This document shows positions 45,501-56,400 of a stretch of 64,000 nt of DNA, piece after piece. The stretch covers positions 1-64,000 of the forward strand of contig JANBVO010000046.1 in assembly GCA_030052745.1 (NCBI GenBank), read 5' to 3'. The stretch's first letter is position 1, and the number at the start of each line of letters is the position of its first letter. Source of the DNA: Pleurostoma richardsiae. Its lineage: Eukaryota; Ascomycota; Sordariomycetes; Calosphaeriales; Pleurostomataceae. Under the pieces are notes generated by a model. It did not search any database and was not told the DNA's origin. It saw nothing but the letters and a program-made list of their open reading frames with translations. The position numbers were made by a program, and so were the translations under genes.

Positions 45501-45592
45501 CCACCCCTGTGGTGACGGCTCCTGAGGAGAAGGAACTTACTATATACCAGCGGCTGGGTTGGGATGACAATGACCTTGATGACCTCGCATGA
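42524..45592 (+). CDS. sld3: DNA replication initiation factor Sld3
   Basis: Five exons (42524-42739, 42793-43524, 43575-44302, 44355-44905, 44961-45592), all GT-AG and in phase, give 952 aa. Sld3 is a CDK substrate that recruits Cdc45 to loaded Mcm2-7 and binds Dpb11 when phosphorylated. The N-terminal part has the conserved LLLPREHLHLSCLD stretch. The middle carries the Sld3/Treslin Cdc45-binding region, including the hallmark TRETQLQMIIILEILALEAL and an HVKRWW motif, followed by FCVDIIVPLFFSARLPELCDGLNRKLGGP across an intron. The C-terminal about 300 residues are disordered and rich in SP/TP sites (PPSSPLQP, VPPSPRYPG, LLETPIK, RSTPPVP), as expected for a CDK-regulated factor, ending YQRLGWDDNDLDDLA. 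Dpb4, another replication protein, lies in the same window but far away. The assignment rests on the central domain. Confidence 0.88.
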
Positions 45593-45968
45593 TATTGCAT
45601 TGATACTATTGATTGTATGAAAGAACCGCACCTGAGAAAGTGATGTTGGAAACTACGAGGCACTGGCCTAGCTTGGAAAGAAGAACGACAACTTGGCATA
45701 CGACTTGGCGCACTTGCATAGAGGCCTTAGGTTGGCGCAATCGAGGTTTTGCATGCATTAACCGGGCTGGCGTCTCTACTTGCATCTTCGGGAACACTGC
45801 CGGCAAGGGCAATACATGAAAGGCGATATGTGATATACCTAGCATGATCATAGAAAGCATCGCTTAGCCTTTGAAAGGGGACGCTGTCATGGCAAGTCTC
45901 ATGATGGCATCGCACGTGGTCTCTATATACCTGAGCGCCTTGGCCCGGTGATTACATTGATACAGCTT
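45593..45968. other. Convergent 3' spacer between sld3 and trs65
   Basis: 376 bases of A/T-richer sequence between two convergent stop codons. It presumably holds overlapping or abutting 3' UTRs; no other feature seen. Confidence 0.5.
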
Positions 45969-48001
45969 CTATTGTAGATACCCAGGCACATCCTCCCGAC
46001 TCTTCGTCCCCTCCACAATCATCACCGGCAGCTCCCTAATATCCACGTGCTCCTGCGACCCCAGGTCCACGACACGCACGCACTCCACGCCTACGATCCC
46101 CTCGCGCAGCGCCACGAACCGCAGCTCCGCGACGTGGCACGCCCCCGGCGGCAGCGGGCCCACGCGCACGTCCGCGCTCAGGCACACCACCTCCGTGCTG
46201 TCCACGACGCTGCTTCGCTGCATCGCATGAACCACGTTCTCGTCCAGCACCGCGTCCGCGAGCTGCTGCTCCTGCGCCAGCGAGGCCGCGTCCGCGCCGC
46301 CCTTCTTGCCGGCGGCGGCGGCCGCCAGGGCGCTCTTGCTGCGCCGCGCGTGCTGCTGCTGCTGGCCCGCCGTCGAGGGAGGCCGCACCACGCGGACCTC
46401 GTTGCGCCGCCGCTTGGGAACCGCGAAGAGCGCGAGCTTGCGCGGCTGGGAGTGGTGCACGTCTGGAACGGCGGCGATGGCTGCACCCCCGCGGGCGGCC
46501 GGGGCCGGGTGGTGCAGCGGTGTTGGCCCCGGTTCCTTGGAGCGGTTGACAACGAAGACGGTCCAGACGAACTCCTCGCCGGGGTAGACGGGCCCTTCGG
46601 GCGCGGAGAAGGTCATGGTGATGCCGAAGTCTGGGACGTTGGCCTCAGTCGACCGCGCAGCGGCTGCCTCGAGGCCCGGCAGCGCGTCCGGGCGGGACAC
46701 GGAGGGGGAGATGAGGCTGGTGGCGGCGCTCTCGCTGATGGACAGCTGCGAGGGCCGGTGGGCGCGCTGCAGCGGGGCGGGCACGGAGGTACCGAAGCCG
46801 GGGTTGACGGGCAGGGTGAAGTCGAGGGCGGTGGCCCACGCCATCCTCAGCTTGGGCGTGCAGGCCCCCGGCTGGACGAGGGCCGTGCAGGTGATAGAGA
46901 TGTCGAGCTCGCGGGTCGGGCTCCGCGACGGCACGTCCGTCTCCTCGGGCGCGAGGCGGTAGAGGAACGTCACGTGGTCGTGCGCCACGCAGGTCAGCGG
47001 CAGGGACAGCCCGGGCACCTGGCTCAGGTCGTCGGCGACGCCGTCCGGGAGCGACAGGTTCACCTCGTCGAGGACGGTCTCGCAGTCGAAGAAAGGCGTG
47101 AAGTCCATCTCTAGCAGGGCTATGATCGCCGGGCTGGGCGGCGTGGCGTTCGGCCGCGCGAAGCGCACCCGCGTGTGCACGGCCGGGTAGATCTTGAGCG
47201 TCACGCTAGGTAGCGCTCTGAGTGGCCGGTACGAGTCCTTGGCCTGCGTCACGGGCGCGACGCGCGACACCCGCAGGGCTGAGAGCCGTGGCGTGATGCC
47301 GCCTAGGGCAGGGTCGTTGCCGAACGTCTCGAGCAGGTTAAGCCCGGACGGAACGCCGCTGGCCAGGTAGCCGTTGCCGCGGTCGTCTGAGGGCCCGCTG
47401 TCCTCTGATTTGAGGTTCGCCGAGCCCGAAAAGACTACCGAGGGCGCCTGCAGCCGGATGCGCGGTCGGGTGAGGAAGACGGGCAGCTTCCACACCGCGT
47501 ACATGGTTTGCGCTCGTTCGTCATCGTCGCTTCCGCCGCTCTCAGGGTCGGCGACTATAAAAGGGTCCTCCCTGCCCTCTAGCGACCCCGTGTATATCAC
47601 TTCCGTGGCTGGAGGCCCGTCTCGGTCTGGCGCATGGCTATTCACGATCTGCGCCTCGAGCGACAGGACGAGTCGTTTGAGGTACGAGCGCACGACTTTC
47701 TCGTTTCGGCATCGGGTGCGCAGCACGAGGTACACGTCGACCGTCTCATCTAGGGTTCTGGGAATGAGTATTGTGTGAGACAATGGGCGCCTTGATGGTT
47801 TGCGGGCGACGTACCGAAGAAGAGGGACTCGCGCTGGGGTATCGAGTCGAACAGAGAGCTGCTCGAGCCGTTCTGCTCCTGCTGGAGAGATTGCTCAAGA
47901 TTGAAGTCCGTGGCAAAGGGTATCATGTAAGAGAGGAAGGAATGCTCAATGAAGTCCTCCTGGCTGCCGTCGGGCGCCTCGTCTCGCTCCGGGACGGCCA
48001 T
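45969..48001 (-). CDS. trs65: TRAPP II trafficking subunit Trs65-like
   Basis: Two exons on the minus strand (48001-47815, 47749-45969), with a 65-nt GTACGT..TAG intron, give 655 aa. Trs65 is a fungal subunit of the TRAPP II complex, which activates Rab GTPases at the late Golgi. The start has SFLSYMIPFATDFNLE, and the splice joins SLFF to DETVDVYLVLRTR, the conserved N-terminal strand. The rest reads as beta-sandwich modules: PSVTLKIYPAVHTRVRF, the LPLTCVAHDHVTFLYRL segment, then the C-terminal immunoglobulin-like domain with YPGEEFVWTVFVVNRS and a final strand set ending PVMIVEG. Disordered Ala/Gln/Lys-rich inserts near residues 500-540 are low complexity. No membrane segment. The assignment is by overall pattern; a related beta-sandwich trafficking protein is the alternative. 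The locus is GC-rich with long antisense frames. Confidence 0.82.
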
Positions 48002-48514
48002 GGTGAGGTCGCTCGATACGCTGTGGGCATGCGACCATGCTTGGAGCTGTGGTCGAGGTGCTACGCCCTTTGCGCTGCAGTCTGAGAGGGCCTCGCTTGC
48101 CTACTGCATATGTCCGCAAAAGCAGATTGCACCTATCTTCAGAGTGGCTTCGCTCGGGAACTGGCGGCCTTGTTCACTGTATCTTAGGTAGGTAACAGAA
48201 CACATGTACGGGGGAGTACCTTGCTTTGTGTGTGGGTTGGAGCTTGGCTGCTTCGGCACTACTCAGTGTGGCCCGTGCGCGCAGTAGCTAGCGGCTCTGT
48301 TGTTCAGCCTCGCAAATCTGTCGCGACTCCAAAATTTCCCATATTATTTAGCCGACAACACTCGCTCCGTTTTCACCTCCAGCCACAGGTATAGAGTGTT
48401 GCGCTCATCATCGCCTTGCTCTTGAGCCGGAGCCCGTCTACGTACCGTCAAGTCTGTATCATTCCTCAGAAGCGCGACCAGGAATTCAACAAGATACACC
48501 CAGAAGCCGGCGAG
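48002..48514. other. Divergent promoter region between trs65 and prp40
   Basis: About 510 bases between two divergently transcribed genes. A TTAGGTAGGTAA motif is at 48184-48195. No coding sequence supported; a frame in phase with prp40 extends upstream of its ATG but is not conserved in character. Confidence 0.5.
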
Positions 48515-51304
48515 ATGAATGGGCATTTCCCCCAGCCTGGCACACCTCAGCCGTGGCAGGAATATCGCAGCCAAGATGGCCGAGTTTATTACTACAACTC
48601 GATCACCAAGGCTACGCAATGGACGAAGCCCGAGGACTTGATGACACCCGCCGAGGTATGTGTATTCTCATGTCTTTCCGCTTGACAAAACATGGCGGCT
48701 AATCTTCCTTCTTTCCTGCAGCGCGCGCTTGCGAACCAGCCGTGGAAAGAGTACACGGCCGAGGGCGGCAGGAAATACTGGTACAATACCGAGACAAAGC
48801 AGAGCTCGTGGGAGATGCCAGATGTCTACAAGCAGGCGCTCGGTGCTACTGCTGCTGGAACGCCAACTACTCCTGCGTATGTTCTCTCTCCTAGTGGTAT
48901 TGAAAACCCGCTCTAACATGCGCAAAGGACTCCCAGTTCATTCCCAACTCCCGGCGGACATGGCGGCCACGGTGGTCGAGGCTGGGATAGTTCTCGTGAC
49001 CATCGCGACCATCGCGATCGCGATGGCCGTGATGATCGTGAAGCGATTCCTGAATCGCGGCAGTTAACCTACGGCAACGACTTGCGCGCGCAGCAATTTG
49101 TTCCGGCAAGCAACGACCCTGAATACGCAACGCAGGAAGAGGCGGAAGCTGCTTTTGTCAAGCTTCTCAAGCGCAGTGGTGTGCAGCCCGATTGGACATG
49201 GGAACAGGCACTTCGCGCTATTATCAAAGATCCTCAGTACCGCGCGATTAAGGATCCCAAGGACAGGAAGACGGCGTTTGAGAAGTACTGCCACGATGTC
49301 ATTGCTCAAGACAAAGAGCGTGCCAAGGAGAGGCTGACGAAGCTCCGTGCTGACTTTGCGACGATGCTCAAGAGCCACCCGGAGATCAAGCATTATACTC
49401 GCTGGAAGACGGCTCGGCCCATGATCGAAGGCGAGACTATCTTCCGGTCAACGAACAACGAGGAGGAGCGTCGCCAGCTCTTCGAAGACTACATTGTTGA
49501 GCTCAAGAAAGCTCATCGCGAACGACAGGCCTCGCTCCGTAAAAGTGCGATGGACGGCTTGATTGAGCTCCTCCCAAAACTTAACCTCGAGCCCTACACT
49601 CGCTGGTCTGAGGCACAAGGTATCATCACAGCAACCCCTCCTTTCCAGAATGACGAGAAGTTCCAGACTCTGAGCAAGTTTGATATCTTAACCGTCTTCC
49701 AAAATCACATGAAGGCAATCGAGCGCGCCTTCAATGACTCGAGACAAGAAGAGAAAGCCAAGAAGATGCGTAAGGAGCGACAAGCGCGCGACGGCTTCAG
49801 GTCTTTGCTCGGCGAGTTGAAGAGCGACGGAAAGATCAAAGCCGGCACGAAATGGAGTCAGATTTACCCGCTCATCGAGAACGACGACCGTTACAGGGCA
49901 ATGCTCGGCCAAGGCGGTTCCACCCCACAAGATCTCTTCTGGGACATCGTTGAGGATGAAGAGCGAGCGTTGCGCGGCACGCGAAATGACGTGACGGACG
50001 TACTTCATGTAAGTCTCGAGCCTCGAGGCAGACAAGTCCCAAGGAGAGACACTGACGCATTCTTTTACAGGACAAACGCTTCGAGGTTACTCCCAAGACC
50101 GATTTCCAAGATTTCCTTGCGGTTGTTAAAGATGATCGTCGTACTGCTGACATTGATCGAGACTACCTACGACTGATCTTTGAGCGGGTAAGTCTTGCGC
50201 CACCTGTTTTAATCGCATTTTCTGACGAACGTATTACAGCTTCAGGAGAAAAGGACGAAGCCTTCGGAGGATGACAGGCTAGCCGAGCGCCAACAGCGCC
50301 GTGCTCTGGATGATCTTCGCTCTTACATGAAGCGGCTCGACCCACCCATCACTGTCAGTGATACTTACGAAAAGGTGAAACCTCGCTTGCAGAAGAGCGA
50401 GGAGTTCCAGGCGGTCACTTCAGAGGATGCCCGCCGCAGCGCTTTTGAGAAGCATATTCGGCGGCTGCGAGAGAAGGAAGACGACGAGAGAGACCGTCAG
50501 AGGCGCCGCGACCGTAGTTCTGTGGACCGCGGTGTGTACCGTGAGCGAGACAGAGGTGAGAGATCTCATCGTACCAGTGGACGTCCTAGGTCCAGCCGTA
50601 GCCCGGAGCCCGATCCCTATGAGGCAGATCGGCGCAAGGCCATCGCCGAGCGCGAGCGCAACTACCGCAAATCCAGCATGGCAGAGTCTCTCTTGTCTTC
50701 TGATCGCAGATCCTCAGATGGCCCTTATGATCATCGCGATCGTGACAGGGACCGCGATAGGGAGAGAGACCGGCCCCGAGACCGTGACAGGGAGCGGGAG
50801 CGTGAGCGTGACCGGGATCGTGACCGGGATCGTGAGAGGGATCGCGACCGCGACCGCGACCGTGACCGTGATTACGACCGTCCGCCACGCCCTCGTCGTG
50901 ACGAGATCAGCCACTACGAGCGGGAACGCCGTGACCGTGAAGAGGAGCGAGAGCGACTTTACCGTCGTCGCGTCGTCAGCGAAAGAGACATTGACCTCCC
51001 CTACGGCGACGAAAAGCCGAACGCCACCAGACGGCGCCGTGCTGAAGACGACGAGCGTGATCGCGGAGATTCGAGGGATTCCAAGGTACGTCAACAATCT
51101 CCAAACTTCTCGTGCCCTTTCTCCTATCTCTGAGTAGGCTGGCGCTGACAAATCCCACAGAGGCTGAAGAGAGAGTATTCACCCCGTGAGCGTACCCCCC
51201 TGCACAATGGCCGGCTCAGAACTAGGTCTCCTCAACCCCCTCCGAAGGAAGAGCCGTCGGGTGTCCACTCCGGTAGCGAAGAAGGCGAGATTGAGGAGGA
51301 CTAA
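48515..51304 (+). CDS. prp40: U1 snRNP splicing factor Prp40 (WW + FF domains)
   Basis: Six exons (48515-48655, 48722-48876, 48928-50008, 50071-50187, 50240-51085, 51161-51304), all in phase, give 827 aa. Prp40 bridges the 5' splice site (U1) and the branch site (via BBP/SF1). Two WW domains open the protein: PWQEYRSQDGRVYYYN..TQWTKP (about residues 13-42) and PWKEYTAEGGRKYWYN..SSWEMP (about 53-83). A Gly/Asp/Arg linker follows, then a series of FF domains beginning EAAFVKLLKRSGV and DWTWEQALRAIIKDPQYRAI and continuing to FEKHIRRLREK. The C-terminus has a very long RD/RE/ER dipeptide array (about 50730-50890), longer than in yeast, resembling metazoan PRPF40, and ends in an acidic GSEEGEIEED. 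ATG 48515 was chosen as the first Met before the WW domain with no conserved sequence upstream. Confidence 0.95.
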
Positions 51305-53415
51305 GGTGTCTGTCGTACCTACTACGGACTGTCGGGTTTCGAGGACCAGAGATATTCAATCGCTTGCTGTCGGCAATGCCTCAGTACGTACAATGGACAC
51401 TGACCACACGACCCTCCATTGCTGGCAAGATGATGCCTGAGGACACAGGACTACCTGCTAAAGGCGACGACTCACACATTTCGCAACCGTCGGTCGGCAT
51501 CCCTACCCCTTTCTCCGTACGGGCCTTTCATGAGCTTCTTTTCCGCTCTAGTCATCCAGGCACCCGGTTCGACAGTGGCATCAGGTCCTGGATGTGGAGG
51601 AACGCCGGGGAACTTTTCACTGCTGGTGTGTATGTACCCAATCTTCTCACCCACACAGCTGCTACATAACAGAGCTTCGTCGACAACCCTACTTTAGTCT
51701 AGCAACAATGTTCATAATAAACAATACATGTGTATATTCGGATGGTTGCCGCCTTGTCTTGTCCTGCTGCTCCCTAATTTATGAAGACGATGCTGCTTTC
51801 CGTGGTACTCCGCAGCCTGCATCATCGGGCTGCGAAGCCTGCTGTCTAGATCCAGGTTTTCGTACCGCCCAAACCAGCGGTTATCAATCGGGACGAAATC
51901 TTACCTAGGTAGGCACCGGCAAACCTTATTGGCAGAGGTCAGTGAAGACAGAGAGCGGTCGACAGAGATAGATGCTTTATGCTCTTTTGCCTGTCCGGCT
52001 TTGCCAAGGCAGCCATTCCGCAGCCGAGTCGTGGCATCATCCGGCGTACACCGCCATGCAGAGGAGGCATTTTCTCAGCCGGACCGAGCCGGGCTGAAAC
52101 GGTCGACTACAATACGACAAAGGCCGATCCTGCAACGTAGCCAAGAGGCTGCAATACGTAGTCACAAGACTATAACAAGAGGATACAGTAGCGGCTTGTC
52201 AGCTAAGCTGAGAAACCAGTTATGGGTTCTAGTCACTGGATGTTACAGTCGCTCCTCGACTCTATAACTATGGCAGCAGTCAAACAAGACGATGATGAGA
52301 CTCCAACTTGTAACCCAAAGATGGGATCGAGAGCTTCCCGGCAAAGTCTCTCTTCACCAGCATAACTGCACACATAGAACGACTACCTGTCTGGATAGGT
52401 GAATGGAAGTGTAGTTGCCGGCGAATGAGAGGCCTCTTGCGCACGCGTCAGCCTCATCGTCGGCCTCCCCGTTGGACGGGCGAGAGAGAGATCATATCAG
52501 TTGCAGGCCGCGCCGCCTGTCATTCCCGGACTCTCTTTCTTCACCGCAGAATTTAGGCAGGGTAGAGTGGCCCGTGCTTCAGCCAGCGCAGTGATCAGCT
52601 CTAGTCCCGAAGAGGTTAGCTTTGTTAGTGGTGTACTCTGCCAGCGGCGGCGACCCAGTGAGAAACTGAGGCTTTAGGTACCTTGCTGTAGGTTATTCCC
52701 TATAGTTAGTCGGGGTATCAGGTGAAGTACAGAGCTAACAGGCGTTTTCGCGCCTAGGCCCCGAATACCCACTGCACAGGAATCTTTCTTACCTGGGCTC
52801 TCCCTCCTCCACCATTTCGATTTACTGACTGACAATCTCCATCTCCGGCCTGTCCAGCACATGGCCCTCTAATACCACGCCCACACCACAACGCCCCCCT
52901 TCTCCCTCCGATCTTGGGGCCATAGGTGAATCTTCAGGTGCCTGAAGGCCTTTCGTTAATGACTTTGTAAGTGATTCGATAATGCCTGCTGCTTCCAGGC
53001 CGTTGCTCCGCGGTGAGGCCTTGTCCTCGCGTCGTCATGTCCCTCCATCGAATCCGAGCACATGCCACCCCGGATTCAGACATATACTACCCTGAAGGCA
53101 CTCCGGAAGTTGAATTCTTGATGGAATCGTCTGCCGTCGATGATGTCGACGTGTCTCTGGGCTCGTCCCGGCCCTCTAGCTCTCCAGGCTGCCCCAATGG
53201 CTCGTCATCATCCGGCAGCCTCGCGTCCATCTCCGCCATCGCGGGGATGCGACAAGCTCGATATCTCCATCCTATTCACTCTATTTCTTCTGCTTCCGGT
53301 CGATCCGCGGTCGCCTATGATGCACCTTGCACCCCCGACGGCTCGTCTGAGCCGAAGAGAGAAAACTCTGACTGACATCGCCGTCTTACAGCAGGCAGCC
53401 TCGGACGCGCGAGAG
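51305..53415. other. Spacer and long 5' leader of chd1
   Basis: From 51305 to about 52900 no gene is seen; a CCTAGGTAGG motif is at 51904-51913. From 52967 (a good GTAAGT donor) the sequence is probably the chd1 leader. It ends in an excellent acceptor at 53398 (CTGAC branch, TCTTACAG) 18 nt before the chosen ATG. Within it a 112-codon frame, 53037-53375, has a coding-like composition and is discussed in the findings. Confidence 0.45.
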
Positions 53416-56400
53416 ATGATGTCTTCCTCTCCAGAACCCGGTCCGGTCAATGGGCATGTATCCCCCGAGGCCGCTGGTGATACTGTCGAGGTCGCCAATG
53501 GGATCCAAAGCGAGAGCGATCTCTCCGACGTCCAGCCCGCCGATGCTGATCACCAGTCGTCGGAGTCCCCGAACATACCAGACTCGAGAAATGGCGACAA
53601 GCAGGCGGATGGTTTGGATGGTTCCTCAGAATCCAGTGATGATGATGCTTCAGATGACGCGGACTTCGACATGGCGGATAGCCCGGCTTCACCGCGCAGC
53701 AATGGCGTCCAGAATGAACGCGCCGGCTCTGACGATTCCCGACGCGCCGCCAAGCGGAAGGCTGGAACAAGCCTTGAAGAAGACTATATGAGGGAGAATC
53801 CTGAACTATACGGCTTGAGACGAAGTGTATGACTGATCTCCCATTGTTTGCTCAAGCGTGCTCCGTGCTGACGCCGATTGAACAGTCGCGCCCTCAGCAA
53901 CGGCGAAAGATAGTAAGGCGTCTCGGCCAGGTACCACTATCAGGGCTCGAGCTAATTGATCCTTCTAGGTGGATTCGGACGATGAATCCGAGTCTGATAT
54001 TGTGCCTTCCAGCCGCAGGAATACCAAGAAGAGGCGTGTGGAGCGGTCTCAACCTTGTATGCGACAGCCGTATAATCCTTGTCCTCCTACCAAGTCACTA
54101 ACGTCACGCGTACTCAGCATCCAAACGTGAGACTCCATTACGCCAGACTTCCGCAGATGATTCCGACTCCGATACCTACGGCGGCGCTCGTGCCCGCAGC
54201 TTCATGAAGAAGGCTCGAAAGCAGCAAGAGTCACAGCCCAACCTCCTCTATGCTGAGAAGAGGTGGTCGAGCAGGCGTGCTGCTCAAGTCTCTGCTGGAG
54301 CATACCAGGAGAGCGATGCCGAAGACGATGAGGACGACGTCACACCCGGCTACTGGGCGAATGCAGAAGTCGATGACAACTCTCCCTACATTGAGAAGAT
54401 CATTCGGCATCGCCTAAAAGAAGGTGTCGATTTGACTCCCGACTCTACACGTCATGATTTCGAGTACTACATAAAGTGGCAGGGCAAATCGCATCTGCAC
54501 GACACGTGGGAGACAACGGAGAGCGTCGCGGGTTATCGTGGCTTTCGCCGTCTCGAGAATTATTACAAGAAGATTGTCGAGTTTGAGATCGGCATGAGGT
54601 TCGACGAAGACGATTATACTCCCGAGCAGAGAGAGCAGTGGCTTCTCGATCGCGAACGGGAAGAAGAAGCACACGAGGACTACACAAAGGTCGAGCGAGT
54701 CGTCGCGGTCCGTGACGGAGATGACGGCGACGAATATCTGATCAAGTGGAAGGGCCTTCAGTACGACGAATGTACCTGGGAAGCTGCGGATCTTGTGGCC
54801 TCACACGCCCAGGATAAGATCGACCAATTCTTGGATAGATCCTCCCGCTCATGGCAATCTGATCGGAAAGAAGCCAATCCTGACACCAGGTCAAGAATGA
54901 CCAAATTGGAGAAGCAGCCATCGTACATCAAGGGCGGTCAGCTGCGAGAGTTTCAAATGAAGGGTCTCAACTTCCTTGCTCTCAACTGGACGCGTGGAAA
55001 CAATGTCATCCTTGCCGACGAAATGGGTCTTGGAAAGACAGTTCAAAGCGTTTCCTTTCTAAGCTGGCTGCGGAATGAACGTGGCCAGGAAGGCCCATTC
55101 CTCGTCGTCGCGCCCCTCAGTGTCATTCCAGCTTGGTGTGATACTTTCAACCATTGGGCGCCTGACCTCAACTACGTGGTCTATCTTGGGCCAGAGGCTG
55201 CTCGTTCCACCATTCGTGAGCATGAACTGCTCGTTAACAACAACCCAAAGAAGCCCAAGTTCAACGTCCTTGTCACATCCTATGACTACATCCTCCTCGA
55301 CTGGGAGTTCCTGAAGACCATCAAGTGGCAGGTCCTTGCTGTTGATGAGGCTCATCGGCTCAAAAACAGAGACTCTCAGCTGTATGGCAAACTGAACAGT
55401 TTCAACGTACCCTGCAAGGTCCTCATTACAGGAACGCCTATCCAAAACAACCTAGCCGAGTTGTCAGCACTGCTTGACTTCCTCAACCCGGGAAAGGTCC
55501 TTATTGACGAAGATCTTGAGCAGCTCGGCCAGAATGAGACGAAGGAGGAAGACGAAGAGAAGGACGAAGAGAAACGCCGCGAGACGCAGGAGAAGCTCCG
55601 CGCGTTACATACGTCCATTGCACCATACATCTTGAGGCGTACCAAGGAGATTGTAGAATCCGACCTCCCGCCCAAGACTGAGAAGATCATCCGTGTCGAA
55701 CTCTCCGATGTTCAACTCGACTACTACAAGAATATCCTCACGCGCAATTATGCTGCCCTGTGCGATTCCAGCGGCCATAAGCAGTCCTTGCTGAACATCA
55801 TGATGGAGTTGAAGAAAGTCAGCAACCATCCGTACATGTTTTACGGCGCCGAAGAAAGAGTGCTCGCTGGCAGCAGTCGCCGGGAGGATCAGATTAAGGG
55901 CCTCATCACCAGCAGCGGAAAGATGATGCTGCTCGATCAGCTACTCCAGAAGCTGAAAAAGGATAATCATCGTGTCTTAATCTTCAGTCAGATGGTAAAG
56001 ATGCTCGACATCCTCGGGGATTATCTGCGCATCCGCGGGTATCAGTTCCAGAGGCTCGACGGAACCATACCTGCTGGCCCGCGAAGGATGGCCATCAACC
56101 ATTTCAACGCGGAAGACAGCGATGACTTCTGCTTCCTCTTGTCGACGAGAGCGGGCGGTCTTGGCATCAACCTCATGACGGCCGACACGGTCATCATCTA
56201 CGATTCTGACTGGAATCCTCAAGCAGATTTGCAAGCCATGGCACGAGCTCACCGTATCGGTCAGAAGAAGCCTGTCAGTGTCTACCGGCTCGTGGCGAAG
56301 CAGACCATTGAGGAGGAAGTCGTGAAGCGTGCCCGCAATAAGCTCTTCCTGGAATACCTCACCATCCAAGCTGGCGTCACCGATGAAGGCAAAGCCCTGC

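Noticed and set aside
46047-47114. 355-codon + strand frame in trs65
   Set aside because: Arg/His/Val/Gly-biased antisense frame created by GC-rich third positions.
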